64,000 bases of DNA from Agaribacterium haliotis. GTDB lineage: Bacteria; Pseudomonadota; Gammaproteobacteria; Pseudomonadales; Cellvibrionaceae. The notes under the pieces were generated by a model, which did not search any database, was not told the DNA's origin, and saw only the letters and a program-made list of their open reading frames with translations. Location of the stretch: the NCBI RefSeq assembly GCF_002312815.1, contig NZ_NKQJ01000010.1:124001-188000 (forward strand), read 5' to 3'. Made by a program: the position numbers and the translations under genes. Of this stretch, positions 55,001 through 62,190 are shown one piece after another. The stretch's first letter is position 1, and every line of letters starts with the position of its first letter.

Positions 55001-56388
55001 TCGGCAAGCGAGCTTAAGTCTGGCCCAGTAACTTGCCAGCGGTTGTTGTTAACCGTTGTATGAATTTCAACACTTAAGCCATTAAGGTCTGTCACCACCA
55101 GCGTTAACGGTTGACCGTTTTCAATATTCAAGCTGGTACCGCTAAAAAGCGGTGCGGGGCTTTCGTACTGATTGTAAATACCGTCGTTGTCGTGAGCCTC
55201 GATGCTTAACTGCGGCGCCTGCAACAAATTAGTGCTGTTACTAATGCTTGCAGGGTTGCCAGCTTGATCGATGGTCGATGCGCTAAAATGCAAAACACCG
55301 TCGGCCAGTGAGCTTATATCTGCGTTTAATTGCCAGCGACCATCTGCATCGACGCTGCTGCTAAAACTCAGCTTTTTGCCGTCGACATCTTCAACCACAA
55401 GCGCAACTTCAGCGCCAGCTTCAACGTAATTAAAATGGCCGCTAAATGGCGCAGACAGTGCTTCACTGTGCTCAATTAATTGATCGTCACCAGTATCGAC
55501 AGCAACCAGATCACCGTCGGCCAGGGTGTCTATGGTTGAGTCGTCCTGGGCGCTGATGCGATTGCCGTAGGGGTCGCTAATACTGGCCTCAACAATAACC
55601 GGGCCCTCGGCCAGCGAGCTTAAATCAATGTCTTCGAGCCGATAGCTGCCGTCATCAAGCAGCGCTGTGCTAAACAATAACTGTTGGCCCTGGCTATCGG
55701 TAAACAGCAACTCAACCGTTCGCTGTTGACCAGCTTTGTGGGTAGTACCGACAACCGTCACAACGGGAATTTCAAAGCGGTTAATCCAGCCGTCACCACC
55801 ATCGAGAATTTCCACCTCAATGCTCGCATCCGGATCTAACTTGCCAACTAGTTGGTGGTGCTCTTCGCTTTTATTGTGATCGATTGGCGGCGCCGGGCGC
55901 GTTTGATAGTGGGTTTTGGCAAGCATTTCATCGTTGTTGCGATGAATAGTTGAGAAAAACTGAGCTAAACCACCTTCGCTTTGGTAGGAACTATTTAACT
56001 GAGCAGTTTGCTGGCTTGAACGGTGGTGTGAGGGTGTAGGTGTTGCAGGTGATGTTTCGACTTCGGAAGTTTTAAGCTCGCTGTCTTTGCTTTCATCGTT
56101 GGCAAGTTGCTCGTACGCGGCAAGTTCGCGCTCGACAACGTTAAGTATTTCAAGCTCAACCTGTTTAAGCTCTGCGCTTGCTGCAAGTGCCTGACCGCTT
56201 TGATCAATAAAATTCAGGCTGGAGAAATCTTGCCACTGTGCAGCAATGGCTTGCAGTAAATCCCGCTGAGCGTCAGCGAGCATAAGCTCTGCGGAAACTG
56301 GCGGTTCTGAGCTTAGCTGCTCAACACTTAAATCGGCGTTAATACGCCACAGCCTGCCATCTACTCCGAGATAAAGCACCGAATCCAT
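46072..56388 (-). CDS. Giant LapA/BapA-like adhesin secreted by the adjacent type I system
   Basis: About 3438 residues from the ATG at 56388 (AAAGGA 6 bases upstream); the frame is open to 56466. A non-repetitive N-terminus of about 200 residues is followed by seven Ig-like modules of about 100 residues (DxDG..., LSSLADGPL..., DxAGNxA), then modules typical of T1SS-143 proteins (DGDxxN, VxDGxDP), then about eight modules marked by DxDGSE. The C-terminus has RTX calcium-binding repeats (GGAGDDVVSGAAGEDFFVF) and a type I secretion target region (DQISDFSVGEDHIDLSDLL). It is strongly acidic. No TAAG/PAAG cleavage motif of LapG-type retention modules is seen near the N-terminus. Probable role: biofilm or surface attachment. 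Confidence 0.9.
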   Translation of the reverse strand: MDSVLYLGVDGRLWRINADLSVEQLSSEPPVSAELMLADAQRDLLQAIAAQWQDFSSLNFIDQSGQALAASAELKQVELEILNVVERELAAYEQLANDESKDSELKTSEVETSPATPTPSHHRSSQQTAQLNSSYQSEGGLAQFFSTIHRNNDEMLAKTHYQTRPAPPIDHNKSEEHHQLVGKLDPDASIEVEILDGGDGWINRFEIPVVTVVGTTHKAGQQRTVELLFTDSQGQQLLFSTALLDDGSYRLEDIDLSSLAEGPVIVEASISDPYGNRISAQDDSTIDTLADGDLVAVDTGDDQLIEHSEALSAPFSGHFNYVEAGAEVALVVEDVDGKKLSFSSSVDADGRWQLNADISSLADGVLHFSASTIDQAGNPASISNSTNLLQAPQLSIEAHDNDGIYNQYESPAPLFSGTSLNIENGQPLTLVVTDLNGLSVEIHTTVNNNRWQVTGPDLSSLADGPLHIEARSSNLQGQSAQAAIDQQLDQTAELSVQFDDNDGVLNAEEAKAVLLSGTSLDIDSGEQVSLSFSDQSGASVDFNNAASINDNSWSVHGLDLSNFAPGQLQLIARAEDKPGNKASAIATIKYDPLAEIDITSVPEGPVINAAEVQAFSVLGRVVDIESGQQLAVTISDSEGNKVSGTVIVQDDLSWRFAESLDSLADGELIIDVSGDDKAGNHAEDQLNITKDTLAELSIVFDGDQHYSADELSAVSLSGRVNGIENGQVVQVKVWDSANPANELNFNAEVIDGAWQSDALDLQAAGFIDGELYASAQASDLAGNPATASTEASIDTQVWIDIDADAINISDLIFQQETVISGTSTAEADQVVKLSFSDGSNSESFSGLVRADGSWSVGVVAVTTLNRAVGWELVAEVMDRAGNTADDSTPSIVMPEPIAISEQGIIFPPVLATATSKLNILHADEFRLSADQSALDGITSNGYATTHVLSGDGLSLRMTRADGSDSLVLEAVLDPDKESLKVTLFEGVDQDVLSETLLAQIWIDATQHDADGTSETVSAPVVLAIKDVQPFLLDDHASVKETESHSGNVFFNDSSLEGPLTLTAIQVGSSIINVSATSPAQHSFAEGDLTVNYDGSWFFQANEDLDNSVSDPLVQIEYFARDPDGDVDSAQLSIRIKDGDGGHIDDEHVLYREVHVDQGHMSNRVVSVLAGSDVLEPSSVRFDNSDNQLINKLNALALSSDGEAVVFSLNADADTLTAQTAGGSAVVFIASLSALQAANGRDLDLTMVLDVRRPLDHNSSDSLLLEASIVAFDVDNATPSNDASIQLLFNDGDLPQLSLLSGASLDEDLLVAGNPALPVSSNGTVELKVGSDYIEDWQFEASAAPQLSSGGTALLSYLSADGKVLTYYLPNDADANDQSNEVLKITLLALPSRDSDSNLIYQAQMFQAIDELENGVNDGDLEIFLPVLVFDSDGDQARNNISVTMIDGDAANVGTASLTVTELPPQLGVNLDNKASANIALTASQDKLVDIGYQLTSGDAVVDAAGNAVTRNGEALHWRDNLDGSLDAIDGRGVAVFTVTLPAEIDIEPGANSDVEISLLLHSTVDNDRTNTTQVLSVKLPVAVTDSDGTKTTQQVELNIVDGRDPNIISDDNLAVDELTLQTADFDSDKGIARSSGSSDDKVSATPSLLSSITSGGEAVSMAGAADADSWWIASTSSGNEVLRLRFDLDNGNYQVQFSQAIDHDPGAGRNIKNIDFSVAVLDADNDSTTATFTVAVSDDIPVAQNIVQDLVEGKTVSGSLMPDNSAGADGGSITQMSYGGKNYSANADGKFVIELKDDADQEYATLTVSADGSYKLVSRDAFNLSDVHTDIIDYQVTDNDGDIENGNVFTVNVKDASGNIIFPPLLSAEDQPLDISALVINPGDADQNETVTKVVFDTAKLAGGSLTLNGVALAIDGDGNAFLTQDQLINVVSGTDPGSVGPNGTLLYHPALNQSQATSSPQLDIRATVSSDVGDKTIHGKHGIKITSVADEPLWDDSSQFIYTLDEDDGGSAVQLSASLFDTDGSEKLNYRIDSIDSGLELKRGPHVVKVGEHLSVEQLAQLHVAGKANVAGSFNFVIAAVATEQDNKDSAESSRTVTVQIAPVADQPSLVVTPNKRSLEDVDINLKTLVSGKLGDSDGSERLGFELTVPDGWSVVGLNGAVVSSAGLVFSFWDDDLQAGNIVLRPLEDISSVSGDFNISVQAVAHESTQGGVAPEPGHGDALSAAKNLHVDLKGVVDEPDYGPGPDGLWSYDDGSKTISAVQPFDEDGEIKLNFDVGTEDEDGSEHINLLIAGLPEGVELVDGDGKPAKLAIVGFIPGFDGNNAIYQVQASELANLSLKPPQDFSGELNIRLEQINTEPDGDSASFDVNLHIVVNPVIDSDGNLTTQSQGIEDQPVVLNFSPELGDVDGSETVADVVIPANAGSLQLDGKALPAGQTRLSDLLDATSPSMAELLSSNRVTWLPPQDAAGEFVLPVTWTIVDRSETGVEQSRDIDGQLKVHVDAQVEIDTIIDGGDDVLVSSDGSPIALDNSAGFWDSDLDGSEILDYIQLTMPEADGWSVTHPNGAIHDGRGNWLIPATGFSSDTVAEAGVQLLQGATISSDHSTSSALGYDLIKVSARVIDDGDRDRSNGYDAEMRNAAIKIRFDQPGDSDGAGELYDVQTSVIDGREDEFFTSTGHLDGKITDDSNDNISFRIDTADMPRGGWISGPDVRAQYDASGKHVIAFVFTDASINHLHFDGLEQDFAGVMQMPMTVIATDPSGDTRTDIQTLQFEIGPIVDTASAPTVGSSLEDEAVVFDFDLSALVGDVNTQPNEGVESVIALRFSLPADGGQLNDPEGVLVADGMGNYVLNDTSKLSSLSYTPPLNYSGNLSLPISLQVQDATVPLPATGQDNVVSDWFDTALVFDIQPVTDHAIVNSADVRGAEDSDISLTGLSAELFDVDGSEVMSLQIKGVPKDAVIFWNSGASLQQLPNNGADGGSFQGQPTSAFSVLASQLDNLVLRPPLDFSGDLPLSLEAITVETATGESLSSDAPFMVYIDPVADQPQMANDLSELNANEGDVINIAIKASTTETVNANESLKLQVHIDAAASDASALDGLTGIKIGDKQASFIRNPISGDLIASLDSASATIDSFELISGATAFGDLHLSVGVVALDTAVVDGKRESDRSDAVTQDLVIHLNAEPDAPLLTLSYDNLYSDADANSTQPLGLSLSAQNPAPGEKASLLIEGAPEHISFIGATRSGANWLLAEDKVADVQIVGLKAGDNFSLVLTPQSTLDGKTVSGTTASMEIEVGSGGDSTLSGSGLRDRIVGGAGDDVVSGAAGEDFFVFEAAGAGAAGSPAADQISDFSVGEDHIDLSDLLSSVDSSSGSELDSYVDLSDNGSDSTLVINLGGGAVQQILISSQTVDDLYGGNTDGLDDAAIFQKLIDDQVLITS

Positions 56389-57248
56389 AGTCGTCCTTTC
56401 CATTTTGATGCGGCCGTATTGAAACAACCACAAGGCACCTAAAGTGCCGTCATCCTTTCTGGCCATCCATTCGCCAAGCTTGCGTTTTAACGCTTAACTT
56501 ACCGACAGATAAACAGCAAAAACAAAACACAGCGCATGCATTGTAAAAAACAGCGCCACGAAGCGCTAGAGCAAAATCGAAGAATTCACCAATAAAAACA
56601 CAAAAAAGTTTTAATAAGGCTTAGATATTTAGTTAGGGCCTGTTAACACTAATTAAATACGCTCTGCTGGAGCCTGAGTATTCGACCAGAAAGGCACTTT
56701 GAGCGCAGTTTAGCGAGCTAAATAAGCGATAAGTAACGCATCTGGGCGGATATTCAGGCCCAGCCCTTCGGGTTGTGCCCCTCATCCCGCTCTCTGTGTT
56801 GTTTGTCGCTTATTTGGAGCAACCAAACTGCGCTTCAAACGCCTTGATAGCAGAATGAGGGGCGCAACAGAGTGCATTTAATTAGTGTTAACAGGCCCTA
56901 GTGCGAACTAGCTCTTCATCTAATTCAACATAAGAATTAATAACGATAAAAAGCAGCTTGCGCTGATATGGCAGCGAGAATATAGCGCCGAGATAAAACG
57001 CGGATGTAAAACAATAACAGCGACAATAAATCGTAAATACAAGCCTTTAAATATCAGTGTCATGCAACAAAATAATCAACCATATAAAAGAATAAGGCGA
57101 CACAAAAAGAATAAATCCGTCTTGATACCTATTTGCAGTGCTAATCGTTTACAGCGGAAATTCGGGCCCTGCGATCAATAAAAAGCAATAATCTATTGGC
57201 ACAATCAGTGTGTGGCCATGCCTCTTTTTATTTTAAGGAACAAAACAT
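56389..57248. other. Non-coding region upstream of the adhesin and sixA
   Basis: Holds MITE-like copy 2 (56636-56898). The rest, on both sides, is AT-rich without a recognised gene; the adhesin promoter (leftward) and sixA promoter (rightward) should be here. I see no clear operator. Confidence 0.5.
56636..56898 (-). mobile_element. 263-bp MITE-like element, copy 2 (inverted relative to copy 1)
   Basis: This is the reverse complement of the element at 39523-39785, same length and almost the same sequence, with terminal GGGCCTGTTAACACTAATTA and flanking TA. It sits about 250 bases ahead of the adhesin gene. With copy 1 it brackets the complete adhesin/secretion operon. Confidence 0.85.
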
Positions 57249-57767
57249 ATGCTTAAACTCACATTGTTGCGCCATGCGAAGTCAAGTTGGGCCATGCCGG
57301 CATTAAGCGACGTTGATCGGCCGCTAAAAAAACGCGGTTATGAGAATATTGATGCAATTAGTCAGCGTTTTATCAGCTCTGCTTTGCCCGGGCCGTCGCT
57401 CATTCTTAGCAGCCCGGCGGTACGCGCGCTGACAACAGCCCACCTGTTCAGCGATAAGCTTGGCTACCAGCGCAATGACATTTGCGTCGAACAAAGCTTG
57501 TACGAAAGCTCAGCAGCAGAGCTCTACCGCCTACTTACCAAACAGCACGATAAGTTTGACCACCTACTTGTTGTTGGCCACAACCCCTCGATCACTTACG
57601 CTGCCATTGAGCTGTGCCATCTCGACGTCAGCAATGTGCCAACCTGTGGGCTGGTGCATATGCAACTGCACATCGATAGCTGGAAACAACTGACACTTGG
57701 CTGTGGCGAACTGCGTTATTACGACTACCCCAAAAAAGCGTTAGCCAAGAACGCCACACAAGCTTGA
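57249..57767 (+). CDS. sixA: Phosphohistidine phosphatase SixA-like
   Basis: 172 residues, histidine phosphatase superfamily. The N-terminal catalytic LTLLRHAKSSW (RHxxS), the second Arg in SSPAVRALTTA, and the second catalytic His in LLVVGHNPSI are present. SixA removes phosphate from phosphohistidine in relay proteins. AAGGA lies about 10 bases before the ATG. Single gene. Confidence 0.9.
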   Translation: MLKLTLLRHAKSSWAMPALSDVDRPLKKRGYENIDAISQRFISSALPGPSLILSSPAVRALTTAHLFSDKLGYQRNDICVEQSLYESSAAELYRLLTKQHDKFDHLLVVGHNPSITYAAIELCHLDVSNVPTCGLVHMQLHIDSWKQLTLGCGELRYYDYPKKALAKNATQA

Positions 57768-57853
57768 GACCTTTCTAAAAGCACTAGCATCTAAGCCTTT
57801 AAAGCCGCAACAAGCTTGCTACAATAAAGGCTTGAATAATTAAAGGATGCGCC

Positions 57854-58432
57854 ATGATACGCCCTCATTTAGTCACCTGTGCTGCGGTTACAGTATTTCT
57901 CTCTAGCGCGGTGCAGGCCGACGTTAAGCAACCAAGCTGGGACTTCTTCTCGATCAGCTACGACAATGTTTCGGCCAGTGATAGCGATTTCCGGCCTTCT
58001 GGCTTTGGCCTACTGGGCGCTTCGAGCATCGGACAAAAAGGGGTAATGTACGCGCGCTACCAGCGCAGCGATGACGAAGTCGCCGAGCAGAAACTCGAAC
58101 TCGAGCAAATCCGCATTGCCGCCGGAGGCAGCTTCGACAACTGGGAAAAAACCGATATCTACGGCCTGGTTGGCTATAGCAGCCGGGAGCTCGAAGGTAT
58201 TGAAGACAGGCGCGAGGACGGGCTAACGCTCAGCATTGGTGTGCGCTCTTTGCTTTTTGCCGAGCTTGAACTCGGCGCAACCGCCCACTATATCGACTAC
58301 AGCGAGGGCGGCGAAAGCGAACTAGACCTGAGTGCACAGTATTATTTTAGCGATGGTTTTAGTGTCGGCCTGCTCTATCAGAGCGCCGACGACTACGATA
58401 CAACATCGGCGCAGATCAGTATTCACTATTAA
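57854..58432 (+). CDS. Small outer-membrane beta-barrel protein (OmpX-like size)
   Basis: 192 residues with a signal peptide ending SAVQA. The mature chain alternates polar and hydrophobic residues in about eight strands (WDFFSISYDNV, GVMYARYQRS, DIYGLVGYSSREL, LELGATAHYIDYSEG, GFSVGLLYQS) and ends in Tyr, as expected for an eight-stranded barrel. No specific family or ligand is recognised. A strong terminator follows. Confidence 0.75.
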   Translation: MIRPHLVTCAAVTVFLSSAVQADVKQPSWDFFSISYDNVSASDSDFRPSGFGLLGASSIGQKGVMYARYQRSDDEVAEQKLELEQIRIAAGGSFDNWEKTDIYGLVGYSSRELEGIEDRREDGLTLSIGVRSLLFAELELGATAHYIDYSEGGESELDLSAQYYFSDGFSVGLLYQSADDYDTTSAQISIHY

Positions 58433-58461
58433 AGTCGCGAACTTTTTTCAACGCACAAAAT

Positions 58462-58505
58462 AAAAGGCCGGCAATTGCACTAACGCAGTTGCCGGCCTTT
58501 GTTTT
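58462..58505. terminator. Intrinsic terminator between the barrel gene and arsH
   Basis: AAAGGCCGGCAATTGC, a 6-base loop and GCAGTTGCCGGCCTTT followed by GTTTT form a 16-bp stem with one G-U type pair. It serves the convergent genes on both sides. Confidence 0.88.
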
Positions 58506-58518
58506 GGTACAGACAAAT

Positions 58519-59229
58519 TTAATACGAGCGCTTATCAATGCGTTTGCGAAATTGCTCGGCACTTTCTTTGCGCTCGCTGTAGCGGTCGGTCAGATAGTCC
58601 ATTTTACCGCGCAATAAATAAGTAAACTTAATTAACTCCTCACAGACATCGACAATGCGATCGTAATACGACGATGCTTTCATGCGGTCGTCATCGTCAA
58701 ACTCCAGCCAGGCCTTGGCAACCGAGCTCTGGTTTGGAATGGTAAACATGCGCATCCAGCGCCCCAGCACTCGCATCTGGTTAACCGCGTTAAACGATTG
58801 CGAACCGCCGCAGACTTGCATCAATGCCAGGCACTTGCCCTGAGTTGGCCGAACGGCTTGCAGAGCCAGCGGTATCCAATCGATTTGACACTTCATTATG
58901 CCGGTCATCGAGCCGTGCCGCTCGGGGCTGCACCACACCATCGCTTCAGACCAGGTAACCAAGGCGCGCAGCTCCTGCACCTTGGCGTGTTCGGCTTCGG
59001 CGTCATCCGGCAGCGGCAAGCCGCTCGGATTAAAAGTTCGGCACTCGGCGCCGAGCGCCGTCAAAATACGCGCGGCTTCCTCGGCAACCAGGCGGCTGAA
59101 CGAACGCTGCCTTAACGAGCCATATAACAGCAAGATTTTGGGTTTGCTGCTGAAATCAGGCAAGGCACTAAGTGCACTTTCATCAACAGCGTTAAAACTT
59201 TCTTTATCTAAATTCGGGATTTCGTTCAT
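58519..59229 (-). CDS. arsH: ArsH NADPH-dependent FMN reductase / organoarsenical oxidase
   Basis: 236 residues from the ATG at 59229 ([10 protein letters not shown]), one base after the acr3 stop; the frame is open to 59262. The flavodoxin-like FMN site [20 protein letters not shown] and the ArsH signature [24 protein letters not shown] are present. ArsH oxidises trivalent organoarsenicals and gives resistance to them. It is last in the ars operon. Confidence 0.92.
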   Translation of the reverse strand: MNEIPNLDKESFNAVDESALSALPDFSSKPKILLLYGSLRQRSFSRLVAEEAARILTALGAECRTFNPSGLPLPDDAEAEHAKVQELRALVTWSEAMVWCSPERHGSMTGIMKCQIDWIPLALQAVRPTQGKCLALMQVCGGSQSFNAVNQMRVLGRWMRMFTIPNQSSVAKAWLEFDDDDRMKASSYYDRIVDVCEELIKFTYLLRGKMDYLTDRYSERKESAEQFRKRIDKRSY

Positions 59230-59230
59230 A

Positions 59231-60247
59231 TCAATCAAACCAGTGTCGCGTGCGGTTGGCAAAAGCCACCAAGGTCAACATAACAGGCACCTCGACAAGT
59301 ACACCAACAACCGTGGCCAGCGCCGCGCCGGAGTGTAAACCAAACAGAGAAATGGCCACTGCAACCGCCAGTTCAAAAAAGTTTGAAGTGCCAATCATGC
59401 ACGCCGGAGCGGCAACATTGTGAGGTAATTTAAGCAGTTTTGCGCCGCCGTAAGCCAGCGCAAAAATACCGTAAGTCTGAATTAAAAGCGGGATGGCAAT
59501 TAATACAATTGCCATCGGCTTGTCGATAATGGTCTGCGCTTGAAACGCAAATAACAAAATAACCGTAGCCAATAAACCACAAATAGAAATGGGCTTAATA
59601 CCGGCAAGAAAAGCCTCGAGCTTGGCGTGATTGTCGGGCCTATCGAGCGCCCTGCGCGTTAAAACACCGGCGATCAGCGGCACCAGTACATACAACACGA
59701 CTGCCAGCAGCAGTGTATCCCACGGTACCACAACATCACTGACGCCAAGCAAAAACGCCGCTATTGGAGCAAAGGCAAAAATCATAATCAGATCATTCAC
59801 CGACACTTGCACCAAAGTGTAATTAGCATCGCCCTTAGTTAAGTGCGACCAGACAAAAACCATCGCCGTGCACGGCGCAACACCGAGCAGTATCATCCCG
59901 GCAATATATTCAGTTGCTGTTTGGGCGTCGACAAGATCGGCAAAAAATACCCGAAAAAATAACCAGCCGAGCGCTGCCATCGTAAACGGTTTAATCAGCC
60001 AGTTCACAGTTAAGGTCAGCAACAGACCCTTGGGCTTGCGACCGACATCTTTAATACTGGAAAAGTCGACCTGTACCATCATAGGGTAAATCATGACCCA
60101 GATAAAAATTGCCACCGGTATATTTACCTGGGCAATATTCATCGCTGCAATCGCCTGAAAAACATCGGGCACCAACAGACCGAGCACAACGCCTGCAGCT
60201 ATGCACAGCGCCACCCAAAGACTTAACCACCGCTCAAACAAACCCAT
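59231..60247 (-). CDS. acr3: Arsenite efflux transporter, ACR3 family
   Basis: 338 residues with about ten membrane segments. The conserved transport Cys is in [15 protein letters not shown]; other family motifs are MMVQVDF near the N-terminus and [15 protein letters not shown] near the C-terminus. It extrudes As(III) made by the reductase encoded 3 bases upstream. Confidence 0.93.
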   Translation of the reverse strand: MGLFERWLSLWVALCIAAGVVLGLLVPDVFQAIAAMNIAQVNIPVAIFIWVMIYPMMVQVDFSSIKDVGRKPKGLLLTLTVNWLIKPFTMAALGWLFFRVFFADLVDAQTATEYIAGMILLGVAPCTAMVFVWSHLTKGDANYTLVQVSVNDLIMIFAFAPIAAFLLGVSDVVVPWDTLLLAVVLYVLVPLIAGVLTRRALDRPDNHAKLEAFLAGIKPISICGLLATVILLFAFQAQTIIDKPMAIVLIAIPLLIQTYGIFALAYGGAKLLKLPHNVAAPACMIGTSNFFELAVAVAISLFGLHSGAALATVVGVLVEVPVMLTLVAFANRTRHWFD

Positions 60248-60249
60248 AA

Positions 60250-60723
60250 TTATTTCAACTCCCCGATAGCTTGCAACTCGGCTTCCAGTTGTTTCTTGTC
60301 TCGGTTGTTTAGATCCAGTGCCAATAGAGCTTGCACACGCTTTTCTATCAGCGCGATCACCTTAAAAAAAGCCTCGGCAATTTCCTCTTCGCTGCCTTCA
60401 AGTTTGCTTGGATCTTCTAAACCCCAGTGCACTTTAATGCCCTCGGCAAACCACACAGGGCAGCTTTCATTTGCCGCACTGTCGCATACCGTCACCACGA
60501 TTTCGGGTTTGACCTGTTCAAAATCATTCCAGCTCTGGCTGCTTAAACCCTCGGTGTTATAGGCTTTGGCTTCGAGATACTTAAGGCTAAGTGGGTGCAC
60601 CTGGCCGACAGGCTGGCTGCCCGCGCTCCATGCTTGAATTTTGTCTCCGGCCAGCTGGCGACAAATTGCCTCACTGAGTATGCTTCGACAGCGGTTGTGG
60701 GTACAAATAAACAAGATATTCAT
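60250..60723 (-). CDS. arsC: Arsenate reductase, low-molecular-weight phosphatase type
   Basis: 157 residues. The P-loop [10 protein letters not shown] (CX5R) lies at the N-terminus, and the later Cys and Asp residues of the thiol cascade and general acid are in [16 protein letters not shown] and WGLEDPSK. It reduces arsenate to arsenite, probably with thioredoxin. It follows arsR by one base. Confidence 0.92.
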   Translation of the reverse strand: MNILFICTHNRCRSILSEAICRQLAGDKIQAWSAGSQPVGQVHPLSLKYLEAKAYNTEGLSSQSWNDFEQVKPEIVVTVCDSAANESCPVWFAEGIKVHWGLEDPSKLEGSEEEIAEAFFKVIALIEKRVQALLALDLNNRDKKQLEAELQAIGELK

Positions 60724-60724
60724 G

Positions 60725-61087
60725 TTAATCCTCGCAACATTGGCGTTTGCGTACTGGGCGGTTGCCCATTTGCATTAGAGCTTGCCGCGCCTGCGCCATG
60801 TAGACACGGCTGTTTTCTCGGGTAGTGCTAATTAGGGATCTCTGCCACGCCGGCAGCTTTTTATTGAGGCGGTAAAAAACCCACTGACCTTCGCGCCGGT
60901 CCTGCAGCAGCGCCGACTCGCGCAGCTGCGCCAAATGGCGGCTGATCTTTGGCTGGCTTTCGTTGAGCGCCTGCATTAACTCGCAGACACAGAGCTCACC
61001 CTCAGCGTCGATCAGTAACAGGCAGCGCAGTCGGGTATCATCAGCGAGTTGTTTAAAAAAAAGGCTTGGGTTCACTAGAGCCGACAT
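60725..61087 (-). CDS. arsR: ArsR-family metalloregulator
   Basis: 120 residues from the ATG at 61087 (MSALVNPSLFFKQL), a normal ArsR length; the frame is open to 61126, but that start lies inside the operator-like repeat. The As(III)-binding motif ELCVCEL and the winged helix (ESQPKISRHLAQLRESALL) are present. It represses the arsR-arsC-acr3-arsH operon without arsenite. The C-terminus carries a CC pair. Confidence 0.9.
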   Translation of the reverse strand: MSALVNPSLFFKQLADDTRLRCLLLIDAEGELCVCELMQALNESQPKISRHLAQLRESALLQDRREGQWVFYRLNKKLPAWQRSLISTTRENSRVYMAQARQALMQMGNRPVRKRQCCED

Positions 61088-61123
61088 CCAGAGAAGTGAT
61101 GCGGCATAATATATACGAAAATC

Positions 61124-61147
61124 CATATATGCAATTACACATATATG
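61124..61147. promoter_or_regulatory. Probable ArsR operator
   Basis: Two 8-base palindromes CATATATG lie with 16 bases between their starts (61124-61131 and 61140-61147), about 40 bases ahead of arsR. The spacing, about one and a half helical turns, and the position ahead of an autoregulated operon fit an operator. The consensus of this ArsR is not known to me. Confidence 0.5.
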
Positions 61148-61218
61148 ACAGAGAAAAACCAGAAGGTAAGCGGTAACCTTGCGAGCTCTACTTCAGCCCC
61201 ACAGCTGCCCGGCAGCAG

Positions 61219-62130
61219 CTACATAGCCAAAATTTCACCGCGCGCGCAGACCAAGGCTGCGCCGGCGGTGCGCAGCTTAGTTAGAGACGAGCTGTCTTTA
61301 TCAAATTCAAGATGAATAAAACTCTGGCGCGCCTCGCTGTCACCGCGAAGCACACTTAAGCTGTGCGTACCCGCTTTCACGTGCTCGTGAGCACACAAAT
61401 ACGCGGCAAATGCAGGCATCGCCTCACCGACGGCCGGGTCAGCGTGGGCCGCATCCCCTCGGCGCAATAAGCGACAGTGAAAATCAGCACCGCTACCTTC
61501 AGCACTAGGCGCGTGCAGTAAAATACGATCAACCAAAGAGCCCGGCAGACTGGAGGCCTCCCAGGCAGATGTTTGTAGATGTGCCTCGCGCAGCGCTTGG
61601 TGATCGACAACCGGAACAAGTAAATACGGTTTGCCGGAATTGACTATTAAACTCTGATAGCGCTGACTGCCGAGGGCTCGCTCATCGAGCCCGATGATTG
61701 CCGCCAGCTCAGCAAGCTCCGGTACAAACTGGTCGAGCTCGGCACTGACACTTTGTTTCCACAAAAAAGGGTGCTCTGAACTGCGGCCGTCGATATAGGC
61801 CTCAAAGCAGTCTTCGGTTGTCTCGATCTTTAGCGCCTGCAACTGTGCAGCTTCGTCACTGCGACGCAAATACTTAAGCGCGGCCAGGCCGGCAATAATG
61901 GTGTGACTGCCCGCGTGGCAGGGGCCAAATTCGTTGTAAAATTGAAAGCTGTAGTGGCCGTTGCTGGCATCAATACAATCGATAAATACCGTATCACCGG
62001 GAACAAGCTCTTCGGCCAGCGCCTTAAAGTACACAGGCGGAATATCACCGGCATTGGCAAACACAGCAACGGGTACACCGCCAAAGGCCACTTCACTAAA
62101 CGCATCGATGATTAAATAGTTGCAAGTCAT
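61219..62130 (-). CDS. PhzF-family isomerase-like protein with altered active-site motif
   Basis: About 303 residues from the ATG at 62130 (MTCNYLIIDAF); the frame is open to 62172. The beginning IDAFSEVAFGGVPVAVF follows the PhzF family, and the length is right. The place of the catalytic Glu, usually in a NLSET-like motif, reads ELVPGDTVFI, with Gly-Asp in place of Ser-Glu; the usual GHP/GHA element reads HAGSHTIIAG. It may be a divergent or inactive member. It stands alone between the ars operon and the receiver protein. Confidence 0.75.
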   Translation of the reverse strand: MTCNYLIIDAFSEVAFGGVPVAVFANAGDIPPVYFKALAEELVPGDTVFIDCIDASNGHYSFQFYNEFGPCHAGSHTIIAGLAALKYLRRSDEAAQLQALKIETTEDCFEAYIDGRSSEHPFLWKQSVSAELDQFVPELAELAAIIGLDERALGSQRYQSLIVNSGKPYLLVPVVDHQALREAHLQTSAWEASSLPGSLVDRILLHAPSAEGSGADFHCRLLRRGDAAHADPAVGEAMPAFAAYLCAHEHVKAGTHSLSVLRGDSEARQSFIHLEFDKDSSSLTKLRTAGAALVCARGEILAM

Positions 62131-62190
62131 TGCACGCCTCCTGGCTGCTTTTCTCCCAGCGTACAACTGCAAACACCGCTGTTGTTATTA

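Noticed and set aside
57793..57835. Inverted repeat AAGCCTTTA / TAAAGGCTT between sixA and the barrel gene
   Set aside because: Long loop and no T-run; could be chance or a weak attenuator, not called as a terminator.
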